64,000 nucleotides of DNA from DASQZT01 sp035638575 (lineage in GTDB: Bacteria > Acidobacteriota > Terriglobia > Bryobacterales > Bryobacteraceae). The DNA lies in assembly GCA_035638575.1 (NCBI GenBank), contig DASQZT010000201.1, positions 11,490 through 75,489 on the forward strand. The letters are read 5' to 3'. The notes below the pieces were generated by a model, which saw only the letters and a list, made by a program, of their open reading frames with translations, made no database searches and was not told where the DNA came from. Shown in pieces: positions 44,768 through 52,395 of the stretch; the stretch's first letter is position 1, and each line of letters opens with the position of its first letter. The position numbers and the translations under genes are program-made.

Positions 44768-47218
44768 CTATTCGTACCGCAAGGCTTCCATCGGATCCAC
44801 GCGCGCCGCGCGGCGCGCCGGCACGTACGCCGCAACGAGCGCTACCGCAATCATCGCCACCGCGCCGAAGACGATCGGGATGGCGCTCTTTACCGGCAGG
44901 TCCTCGATCAAGCTCGCGGCGAACTTCCTGCCCCAGAGTGCCAGGGGCACCCCGATCGCCAAGCCCGCCGTGACCATTGCCAGCGCGTCTCCGAGCACCA
45001 TCCGGGTCACATCGCCCTCGGTCGCGCCCAGCGCCATGCGGACGCCGATCTCGTTGACGCGGCGCGCTACCGTGTACGCCAGCAGTCCGTAGAGGCCGAT
45101 GGCCGCGAGCAGCGAACCCAGCGCGCCGAACAGGCCGGAGAGCGTGGCGATGAGCCGCTCCGGAACGATGGAGGCATCCACTTGATCGGCCAGCGTGGTG
45201 ACGCGCGTCACCGGCACCGTCTTCAGCAGGTCGCGCGCCGTGCGGCGCACTTCGGGACCCACGGCGGCCGGGTCCACGCTGGTGCGAAGCACGAACTGCG
45301 AGGACACGGTTCCCTCCCGGAAGGCGTTGAAGTAGATCGTGCGCGGCGGGGCTTCGCGGATCTCGTAATACTTCGCGTCGCCGGCCACGCCCACGATTTC
45401 GTAAGGCTGATCCGCGCCGAAGCCCTTCCAGTCGCGCTCCAGCGCGATGTGCTTTCCGATGGGGTCGCGGCTGCCGAAATAGTAGCGGGCCATGGCCTGA
45501 TTGATGATCGCAATCCGCGGGCCACCCTGGTCCTGGAAGCTGAAGTCGCGCCCCGCCAGCAAAGGCATTCCGAGGGTCTCGAAGTATTTCGGCGCGATCC
45601 AGTCTATCGAAACGTAGCGGCGATCCTCGGGCTTTTCCTGGAAGCCTTCCGCGATTGCGAAACTGGAAGCGCCCGCGCCCGAGATGGGTGTATTGCCGAG
45701 CGTGGCCGAGCGCACGCCCGGGATCGCCTCCAGCCGCCCCAGCAGTTCCTGGTACGGGCGGGACAATTGCTCGCGCCGGTATCCGCTGCGCGACGGATCG
45801 AGAGTCACCAGCAGAACGTGGTCGCGCCGGAAGCCCATATCCAGGTTCTCGAGGTTCGACAGGTTAAGGACAAACAGGCCGGCGGCGCTCAGCAGCACCA
45901 CCGACAGGGCCACCTGCGCCGCCACCAGGCTCTTACCGAAGAGCTTGCGGAAACGCGTTTCGCCGGCCCTCCCGGTTTGCCGCAAGGAAGACGAGGGGGC
46001 GGACCCGAACGCGTACAGGGCCGGAGCCAGGCCGAACAGCACGCCGGTCAGCAGCGCAATCCCGGCGGTGAAGAGCAGCATGTGCGCATCCGGCTGAACG
46101 GCAACGTCGAAGCGTTCGAGATCGCGGCCGCTGGCCATGATCCGGAGCAGCGAGCCGGTGGTCCAATACGCCACCGCGATCCCGAGCAGGCTGCCCGCCG
46201 CGGACAGCAACAGGGACTCGGTCAAGACCTGGCGCACCAGGCGAAACCGGCCGGCGCCCAGCGAAACTCGCACCGCCATTTCGCGCTGGCGTGCCGCCCC
46301 GCGCGCCAGCAGCATGCTGGCGATGTTGGCGCAGGCGATGAGCAGGAGCAGTCCCACCACGGCCATGAGCACGACGAGCGGCTTGCCGAAGCGGTCGCGC
46401 CAGTGCGACAGGCCGGCGCCCGCCGGCTCCACTTCCACTTTCATTTGGCGAACCAGCGAATCTTTCGTGGCGCCGGCTCTCTCCTCGATGGTGAAGCGGT
46501 ACAGCACGGTCATTTCCGCGCGCGCCTGTTCGAGGGACACACCCGGCTTCAAGCGTCCCAGCAGGTTCATCGACGTGCGTGCGGAGGCCGGACGCGGCAG
46601 CCAGACGTCCGTCCGGGACCCCACCTGCAATCCGGTGTACGCGCGCGGTGCGACCCCGACCACCGTCACCGGCGCGTCCTGCACGATGAGCCGTTTGCCC
46701 ACAATAGCCGGATCGAGGTTGAACCTGTTTTTCCAGACGGACCAGCTCACCACCGCTACCGCGGCGGCGGCGCCGCCAGGGTCGTCGTCCGGACCGATCA
46801 GACGGCCGATGGCGGGCTTGAGCCCGAGCACGGGGAAGAAGTTCGGGGCCACATACTCGCCGGTCACGGTCTCCGGTTCGAGACCCTCGCCGCGCACGGA
46901 GACACGGGTGTCCGTCGAAGTGCCGGTCAGGCTCGAGAAGACGTGGTTGTGATCGCGATAATGCTCGTAGCTCGGCCACGACCAGTAGCCGCCGCGCGGC
47001 TCGCCCGGATACTTTTGCAGGAGTTCCACGAGCTGCCCCGGTTCCCGCACCGGCAGCCTGCGCAGCATCAGGGTGTCGATCAGGCTGAAGATCGCCGTGT
47101 TGGCGCCGATGCCCAAAGCCAGCGACAGCAGCGCAACGGCCGTGAATCCGGGAGTGCGGCGCATCGTGCGCAGCGCATAGCGGATGTCCTGCCAGAGCGT
47201 TGCCAGTGAATTCCTCAT
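44768..47218 (-). CDS. MacB/FtsX-type ABC permease of the acidobacterial ADOP group
   Basis: 816 residues. The N-terminus DIRYALRTMRRTPGFTAVAL and the first helix (SLALGIGANTAIFSLIDTLML) are typical of the 'duplicated orphan permease' family; a large periplasmic MacB-PCD domain follows (about 60-280), then an FtsX domain (LLLIACANIASMLLARGAAR), a second periplasmic domain (about 440-660) and a second FtsX domain ending DPMEALRYE. Such proteins lack their own ATPase gene nearby and their transported substance is unknown. The start overlaps the glycosyltransferase stop, making the last gene of a three-gene operon. Confidence 0.92.
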   Translation of the reverse strand: MRNSLATLWQDIRYALRTMRRTPGFTAVALLSLALGIGANTAIFSLIDTLMLRRLPVREPGQLVELLQKYPGEPRGGYWSWPSYEHYRDHNHVFSSLTGTSTDTRVSVRGEGLEPETVTGEYVAPNFFPVLGLKPAIGRLIGPDDDPGGAAAAVAVVSWSVWKNRFNLDPAIVGKRLIVQDAPVTVVGVAPRAYTGLQVGSRTDVWLPRPASARTSMNLLGRLKPGVSLEQARAEMTVLYRFTIEERAGATKDSLVRQMKVEVEPAGAGLSHWRDRFGKPLVVLMAVVGLLLLIACANIASMLLARGAARQREMAVRVSLGAGRFRLVRQVLTESLLLSAAGSLLGIAVAYWTTGSLLRIMASGRDLERFDVAVQPDAHMLLFTAGIALLTGVLFGLAPALYAFGSAPSSSLRQTGRAGETRFRKLFGKSLVAAQVALSVVLLSAAGLFVLNLSNLENLDMGFRRDHVLLVTLDPSRSGYRREQLSRPYQELLGRLEAIPGVRSATLGNTPISGAGASSFAIAEGFQEKPEDRRYVSIDWIAPKYFETLGMPLLAGRDFSFQDQGGPRIAIINQAMARYYFGSRDPIGKHIALERDWKGFGADQPYEIVGVAGDAKYYEIREAPPRTIYFNAFREGTVSSQFVLRTSVDPAAVGPEVRRTARDLLKTVPVTRVTTLADQVDASIVPERLIATLSGLFGALGSLLAAIGLYGLLAYTVARRVNEIGVRMALGATEGDVTRMVLGDALAMVTAGLAIGVPLALWGRKFAASLIEDLPVKSAIPIVFGAVAMIAVALVAAYVPARRAARVDPMEALRYE

Positions 47219-48363
47219 GCCCTATTTTCTCCCCAGAACGGCTTCCTGACCTTGTAGCGGCAGCCCCGCCACTCGATCGTTCTTCCGAAGGCCGACGATA
47301 CCAGTGTGACGAGCCACAGCCACGTGGCCAGCGGCGACCAGATGGCGTGCACCCAGGTGTGCCGTTTGAACCAGGGTTCGCATTCCGGAAGCGCCGCCTT
47401 GGCCAGGATGGCCCGGTTGAGCCCCTTCAACATGCCCGGCGACAACTGGGCGAGCAGCGCCCATTCGGCCAGCCGGTTGCCCCCCACCGACGCCGCGATC
47501 GATGCCGCCATTCCGCCGCAGTAGAACACGTGGGCGATCAACGCCGGCCACCACAGCCGCGGGCTGTAGATCCGGGTCAGCATCAACTGGCGCCGCATCC
47601 ATCGCAAGGCATGCCGCGCGCCCGCGTGCTCGTAACACGGCGTCAACGCGCCCGGCGCAAACGCGATGGTCAACCCCGCGCCGTGCACCGCGGCGGCGAG
47701 GGCGTAGTCGTCGCTGATTGTGTCTTTCCAGTACTCCGGAACTCCCGCTTCGAAGAACGTCTCCTTGCGCACGGCCATGGCGCCGCCCCACGCGAAGGCG
47801 TTGTCGCCAGGGCCCAGCCTGCCGAAGATCACGGCGTCCCACACTCCGCGCAACAGGCTCCAAAAAGTCGGCGGCACGGGTGTGAACCAGCGGTAGCCGG
47901 TTGCCGCGCCCACGCCAGGTTCGCTCAAAGGAGCCACCAGCGCCCGCAGCCAGCCGCGGGCCGGGCGTCCGTCGGAATCGGCGAACGCCAGAATCTCGCT
48001 GCGCTTGCGCGCCGCCCGTGCCGCGGCTTGCAGGTTCTGCACTTTCTCGCCTGCGCCTTCTTCGGGGCCGCGCGCCAGGACAATTCTCACGCGACGGGGA
48101 AGAACTCCCGGGGGAATGTCGGCGGCCGTCCGCGCCACCACGATCAGCTCGTAATCGGGATAATCCTGCGCGGCCAGCGCCGCCAGGTTCTCGCGCAGCC
48201 CCTCGTCCTCACCCTTCACGGGCACCAGGACACTCGCCGGCGGCAGGCGCCCGGGAACTTCGGACAACCGGCGCGCCACGTAGGCCGCGCGCCGGCGCTC
48301 GCCGCGTAGCGAGAGAAAGGCCAGCAGTATCGCGGGTCCCGCGAAAAACCAGTACCAGAACAC
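47215..48363 (-). CDS. Family 2 membrane glycosyltransferase (ceramide-glucosyltransferase / HpnI-like)
   Basis: 382 residues from GTG 48363. A membrane helix at 2-18 is followed by a GT2 core: PASVLVPVKGEDEGLRENLAAL, a DxD-like site in LAFADSDGRPARGW, the acceptor-site Asp pair in DTISDDYALA, and RWMRRQLMLTR, which corresponds to the (Q/R)xxRW motif. Three or four helices fill the last 120 residues. The layout fits processive or single-step lipid glycosyltransferases of the GT21 type. Product is uncertain: a glycolipid or hopanoid sugar are reasonable. It sits between a secreted protein gene and the ADOP permease, with overlapping or short gaps. Confidence 0.85.
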   Translation of the reverse strand: MFWYWFFAGPAILLAFLSLRGERRRAAYVARRLSEVPGRLPPASVLVPVKGEDEGLRENLAALAAQDYPDYELIVVARTAADIPPGVLPRRVRIVLARGPEEGAGEKVQNLQAAARAARKRSEILAFADSDGRPARGWLRALVAPLSEPGVGAATGYRWFTPVPPTFWSLLRGVWDAVIFGRLGPGDNAFAWGGAMAVRKETFFEAGVPEYWKDTISDDYALAAAVHGAGLTIAFAPGALTPCYEHAGARHALRWMRRQLMLTRIYSPRLWWPALIAHVFYCGGMAASIAASVGGNRLAEWALLAQLSPGMLKGLNRAILAKAALPECEPWFKRHTWVHAIWSPLATWLWLVTLVSSAFGRTIEWRGCRYKVRKPFWGENRA

Positions 48364-48399
48364 CAGTCGTAAGGATATCAGGCAGAGCGCGTGCCGCCG

Positions 48400-49179
48400 C
48401 TATTTCGCCTTGATGGCGAAATCGTGCACCTGTATGTTCAGCTTGCCTTCGGTGTACTCCACCACCGCATATTCGCCCGGTGCCAGCGGCTCCTTGGGCC
48501 AGATCTTGTAGAGCCCTTCTCCGTCATCGGAGAGCTGCGTCCGAAATATGTCCACCATCTCGGGCTCCTCCACGACCTCTTTCGTGATCGGCATGAACGT
48601 CAGGTTCTCGACGATCCGCACGGTCCCCTTGGGCGTGAGCCTGACGATGCCGAAGCGCTCGGTTTTGGCAAGCTGGAAATAGAACTCCTGCTCCGGGTTG
48701 GTGAACACGTTCGCCGAATGTTCCCCCTGCACCTCCAGCGTCCCTTTGCCGGAGACCGCCGGGATGGGAGACAGTTTCGCCAGGATCGACCGTCCCTTCC
48801 TGGTGTGCACGGCGGCTTCGGCCTCCTTCAGGATTTTGGTCTCGCCGCCCTCCATCCAATACACGCCCGGATCCTGGGGAATTTTCGTCACTTCCTTGCG
48901 CAGATCGCGCTCCACCTTCTCCTCTTCGGAGAGCACCTTGGCGTCTTTTTCCATCTCGGCCTGACGGCTGGCGGCTTCCGATCTGGTGCGCTCGAGGTCC
49001 ACCAGCTCCAGCGGCATCTCTTCCCAGTCGCCGCGTTCCAGGCTGTAGAAGCGGACGCGGCCGGCCTCCACTTTATACTCGCTGACAAGGTGATAGCCGC
49101 CGTCTTTCAAGTACAACTTGATATTTGCCGCCCATGCCGCGAACGCCAGCGCCAGCAGTGCCAACAGAAGCCTGCGCAT
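48400..49179 (-). CDS. Secreted protein with a coiled-coil segment, unknown function
   Basis: 259 residues with a signal peptide (RRLLLALLALAFAAWA). The first mature segment, IKLYLKDGGYHLVSEYKVEAG, resembles short SLA1/SH3-like beta domains found in acidobacterial secreted proteins. Then comes a charged coiled coil (about 62-100, RTRSEAASRQAEMEKDAKVL). The C-terminal part (about 105-259) is beta-rich with repeated KTERFGIVRL/KGTVRIVENL strands and ends APGEYAVVEYTEGKLNIQVH. I do not recognise a family with certainty. It is the first gene of the operon with the glycosyltransferase (36 bases apart) and the ADOP permease. Confidence 0.65.
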   Translation of the reverse strand: MRRLLLALLALAFAAWAANIKLYLKDGGYHLVSEYKVEAGRVRFYSLERGDWEEMPLELVDLERTRSEAASRQAEMEKDAKVLSEEEKVERDLRKEVTKIPQDPGVYWMEGGETKILKEAEAAVHTRKGRSILAKLSPIPAVSGKGTLEVQGEHSANVFTNPEQEFYFQLAKTERFGIVRLTPKGTVRIVENLTFMPITKEVVEEPEMVDIFRTQLSDDGEGLYKIWPKEPLAPGEYAVVEYTEGKLNIQVHDFAIKAK

Positions 49180-49363
49180 ATCCTTATTGACTACTGTACC
49201 GCCGCTCGTGGTTTCGGCGTGCGCTGCTAATTTCCGGCGATTTCCGCCGTCTTAAAATGTGAACTTCCGCTGTCGTCGAGCCGTATATCCGAAAGGCGGG
49301 GTGACCCGGTCTGCCCCGCCTTTGGTTTGCGGCGATAATGGGATTTTGAGGTTTCAGCCACCT

Positions 49364-51319
49364 ATGTCTTTCACCAGATCTTTCGTTGCGGTACTGCTCT
49401 GCTATGCGATCGCCCTTCCGGGCTTCGCCCAGACCCCCGAGGTCACCCGCGGCCCCGGCCACGGCATCTTCGGCTGGCTTACGAACAATTACACGGCCCA
49501 CGCGCTGCCCAGGGTCAGCTTCGAAGACTCGCCGCGCCTGGAAAAGCTGATGCGCGCCGGCAACATCTATCTTTCGCTCCGCGACGCCATCGCTTTGGCC
49601 CTGGAGAACAACCTCGACCTGGAATACGCCCGCTACAATCCCAAGCTGCAGGACGCCAACCTGCTGCGCGTCAGCGCGGGCGCGCTGCTGCGCAATGTGT
49701 CGACCAGCATCAGCAGCGGTCCGACATCGGCTTCGCTGGGGGTGCTGGCCCAGACTTCCGTCGGGTCCGGCGGCATCAGCAGCGGCGTCGGCAGCGGCCA
49801 GGGCGGTGTGCTGAGCGGATTGAATATCCAGTTGCAGGGCACCGCGGTTCCCAACCTCGATCCCGTTTTCTTCGCCAGCGGACAGTTCATCCACCAGACG
49901 CAGATCGAGACGGCCACCAACATCAGCGGCACGAACTACCTGGTCTCGCAGTACAAACAGTCCACCGTTGGGGTCCAGGAGGGATGGCTGACCGGCACCA
50001 TCCTCCAGTTGGGCATGAGCAACACTCTGGGCTACACGCAGAACTCGCCCTACAGCATGTTCAGCCCGTTCAGCACGGCAACGCTCTCGCTCGGGATTCA
50101 GCAGAACCTGTTGCAGGGCTTCCGGCCCTCGGTCAACAACCGCTATATTCGCGTCGCCAAGAACAGCCTGCGCATTTCCGACCTCACCTTCAAGAACCAG
50201 GTGATGACCACCGTGGTGTCCGTGGTGAACCTTTACTGGGATCTGGTTTCCGACATCGACTCCCTGAAGGTCAAGCAGCAAACGCTGGAGCTGGACAACA
50301 AGCTCTACAACGACAACAAGCGGCGCGCCGAGCTGGGCGCCATCGCCCCCATCGACATCATCCAGGCGGAAGGCGAAGCCAAAGCCGCCCAGCAGGATGT
50401 CATCACGGCCATCGCGCAGGTTTACAACCAGGAGACCATCCTGAAGGCCTACCTCACGCGCAGCGGGATGGACAATCTGGAGGTGATCGCGGCCCACATC
50501 GTGCCCACCGATCATTTCGACGTCCCCGCGCAGGAATCCGTGCGGCCGATTCAGGACCTGATCACGGAAGCCCTGGCCAACCGGCCGGACGTGGAACAGA
50601 GCCAGATCGGCATGGAGAACACCCGGATCACCACGCTTGGCGTCAAGGACGCGATGCTGCCGCAGCTCACCGCGAACGCCAGCACGTCGAACACCGGCCT
50701 GGCGGGCCAGGTGAACGCGGTGCCGGTTCCGGTCACGCTGCCCGACGGCACCACGCAACTCCTGACGCGAACTGCCGCGGACGTGAACCAATACTTCCTG
50801 GGCGGCTACGGGACGGTGCTGGGGCAGGTGTTCGGCCGCAATTTCCCGAACTACAGCGCGGGCATAAGCCTTACCATCACGCTGCGCAACCGCTCCAACC
50901 AGGCGGATTACATCACCGACCAGTTGAATTACCGCCAGCAACAGATCCAGGACCGGCAGCTTAGAAACAGCATCAAGCAGAACGTCATCAACACGCGGAC
51001 CTCGCTGGAGCAGGCGCGCTCCGCGTACCAGACCAGCGTAGAGGCGCGCCAGTTGGCCGAGCAGACGCTCACCGGCACGCGCCGCAAGTACGAGTTGGGC
51101 ACCGCCACCATCACCGAGGTGGTGATCGCCCAGCGCGATGCCACTACCCGCGAGCTGGCCGAGGTGGATGCCCGCAGCCAGTACATCCACGGGCGGGTGA
51201 ACCTGGAGAACGTGCTGGGGCGCGTCCTGCAAGCCTGGGAAGTGAATATCGACGACGCCAAGACCGGCGTGGTTGGCCGTCCGCCGGACCTGATTCCGGT
51301 GGCGGCGCAACAGCGGTAG
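49364..51319 (+). CDS. TolC-type outer-membrane efflux protein
   Basis: 651 residues from ATG 49364; the frame is open further upstream, but the signal peptide (SFTRSFVAVLLCYAIALPGFA) starts here. Two OEP repeats are seen: the first contains LRDAIALALENNLDLEYAR and LRISDLTFKNQVMTTVVSVVNLYWDL with long helices, the second LITEALANRPDVEQSQIGMEN and SLEQARSAYQTSVEARQLAEQ, then KYELGTATITEVVIAQRD, the family's turn motif. A beta-barrel segment with GSGGISSGVGSGQGG-like loops is unusually glycine-rich. It is probably the outer-membrane channel of a tripartite pump or type I secretion system; the inner parts are not adjacent. Confidence 0.9.
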   Translation: MSFTRSFVAVLLCYAIALPGFAQTPEVTRGPGHGIFGWLTNNYTAHALPRVSFEDSPRLEKLMRAGNIYLSLRDAIALALENNLDLEYARYNPKLQDANLLRVSAGALLRNVSTSISSGPTSASLGVLAQTSVGSGGISSGVGSGQGGVLSGLNIQLQGTAVPNLDPVFFASGQFIHQTQIETATNISGTNYLVSQYKQSTVGVQEGWLTGTILQLGMSNTLGYTQNSPYSMFSPFSTATLSLGIQQNLLQGFRPSVNNRYIRVAKNSLRISDLTFKNQVMTTVVSVVNLYWDLVSDIDSLKVKQQTLELDNKLYNDNKRRAELGAIAPIDIIQAEGEAKAAQQDVITAIAQVYNQETILKAYLTRSGMDNLEVIAAHIVPTDHFDVPAQESVRPIQDLITEALANRPDVEQSQIGMENTRITTLGVKDAMLPQLTANASTSNTGLAGQVNAVPVPVTLPDGTTQLLTRTAADVNQYFLGGYGTVLGQVFGRNFPNYSAGISLTITLRNRSNQADYITDQLNYRQQQIQDRQLRNSIKQNVINTRTSLEQARSAYQTSVEARQLAEQTLTGTRRKYELGTATITEVVIAQRDATTRELAEVDARSQYIHGRVNLENVLGRVLQAWEVNIDDAKTGVVGRPPDLIPVAAQQR

Positions 51320-51422
51320 GAATCCCTCGAAGTCGAGCTTCTGCGAAGCGGCTCGGGTTCCAAACCGCGGCGGGAACCCAGGGAAACGTCCGATCCTGCG
51401 GGCAGCCACAGCGCGAAAAACT

Positions 51423-51560
51423 CCTGTCATCCCTGTCATCCTGTCACGGCGGTCCGGGGATAAGCTACCCGGACCGATTGGGGGTGCATTTCGCCCGCAA
51501 ACGGGGGTAAAGAACCTGTCATGCACGTGAAACCTCCTGTCATCCTGTCATCCCGTCAGG
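51423..51560. repeat. CTGTCATC repeats flanking a perfect 9-bp hairpin
   Basis: On the left, CTGTCATC occurs at 51424 and 51433 with a variant CTGTCAC at 51441; on the right, it occurs at 51537 and 51545, with CTGTCATG at 51515 and CCGTCAGG at 51553. Between them the sequence forms a perfect stem, CGGTCCGGG (51450-51458) with CCCGGACCG (51468-51476) around a nine-base loop, then a second small hairpin (CCCG-CAAA-CGGG, starting near 51494). There is no T-tract, so it is not a plain intrinsic terminator. It may be a structured RNA, a protein-binding site or a dispersed element. Confidence 0.5.
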
Positions 51561-51827
51561 CTACGGCGCTGTTTTCCGACTACCTTGGGCTCGAATTTTG
51601 ACGAGCAAAGCCAAATTCCGCGGGGCGACTCCTGTTCCCTTAATCCCAGGTTAGACCCGGGGAAGCCGGCCCATAGGCAGTTTCGCGACGGCGGGCTGGA
51701 ATAAGCCTTTTGTTTTCAATGCCGGGATGTCCGAAATAAACATCGAACTGCGGTGACTGGGATTTTTGGGGGACGCGGATTTGGGGCTGTTCAGAATAAG
51801 GGTATTGCAATCAGTGAGTTGGGGGAT

Positions 51828-52052
51828 TTACCCAGGCCATGGTATTGGGCGAGAGCGCGGAAGCAGGTTTCGAATCAGCACCACGTCGCTGCTGGTGGTG
51901 CCGCGCGCCGGCGCGAGCCTCTTGCCGTCGCGGGATACGGCGAAGCTGGTGATCCGCTGAGTCGCGAAGGCGGTCAGTTGTCTCGGTTCGCCGCCATCCA
52001 GGGGGAGCCGCCAGATGTTGGACACCCCGCCCACGGTCTTCAATGCAAGACT
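51828..52052 (-). pseudogene. C-terminal remnant of a Ser/Thr kinase TolB-propeller
   Basis: On the minus strand this frame reads GVSNIWRLPLDGGEPRQLTA, then SFAVSRDGKRLAPARG and TTSSDVVLIRNL. That is the typical ending of the propeller of acidobacterial kinases ('SNLWLQPLDGGPPRQLT...FAWSPDGKQLALARG...SDVVLI'). No kinase domain, membrane helix or plausible start precedes it; upstream translation is not family-like. It points leftward, opposite to the kinase gene that follows at 52396, so it is not part of that gene. It appears to be debris of an older copy. Confidence 0.65.
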
Positions 52053-52395
52053 TTTGCAACACGGTGAAGAGGTGTGACAGTGAAGATCGGCGGTTTTCGC
52101 CGGCATCGCAGAGTTCGAGCGGGACTTAATTCGCGAGCGCACCGGGGCCGGCCGGGAAGCGGCAAAACAGCGTGGCGTGCGCTCCGGCCGGCCGCGGAAA
52201 CTCAATCCGGATTTGGCTGCTGCTTCGTGACTTTGGTTTCCGCTAACCCGCTTAATTGCCACGCATCGCGCATGCCACGCCAAGGCACCTGTCCGGCATT
52301 CCGGATAATAGGAATGCATGGACCCTATCAAGACGGCGTCACTGCGGGAACGGCCCGAAGGGTCTAAAATACAATGACAGACGCCCCCGAGAATC

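Larger units (their letters stand above)
51320..52395. other. Intergenic 1.1-kb region between tolC-like and kinase genes
   Basis: No intact gene is seen on either strand. It contains a CTGTCATC repeat and hairpin element (51423-51560) and the minus-strand remnant of a kinase propeller (51828-52052), both listed separately. From 51561 to 51827 nothing was recognised. The stretch 52053-52395 is open on the minus strand, but its translation (basic, Arg-rich) is not like any family. A TAAAAT box at 52365-52370 lies about 25 bases before the kinase ATG 52396 and may be its -10 element. Confidence 0.55.

Noticed and set aside
45182..47209. 675-codon plus-strand open frame
   Set aside because: Antisense of the ADOP permease; Arg/His/Gln-rich shadow.
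49184..51526. 780-codon minus-strand open frame
   Set aside because: Antisense of the TolC-like gene, extending beyond it at both ends, with no motif or signal peptide.
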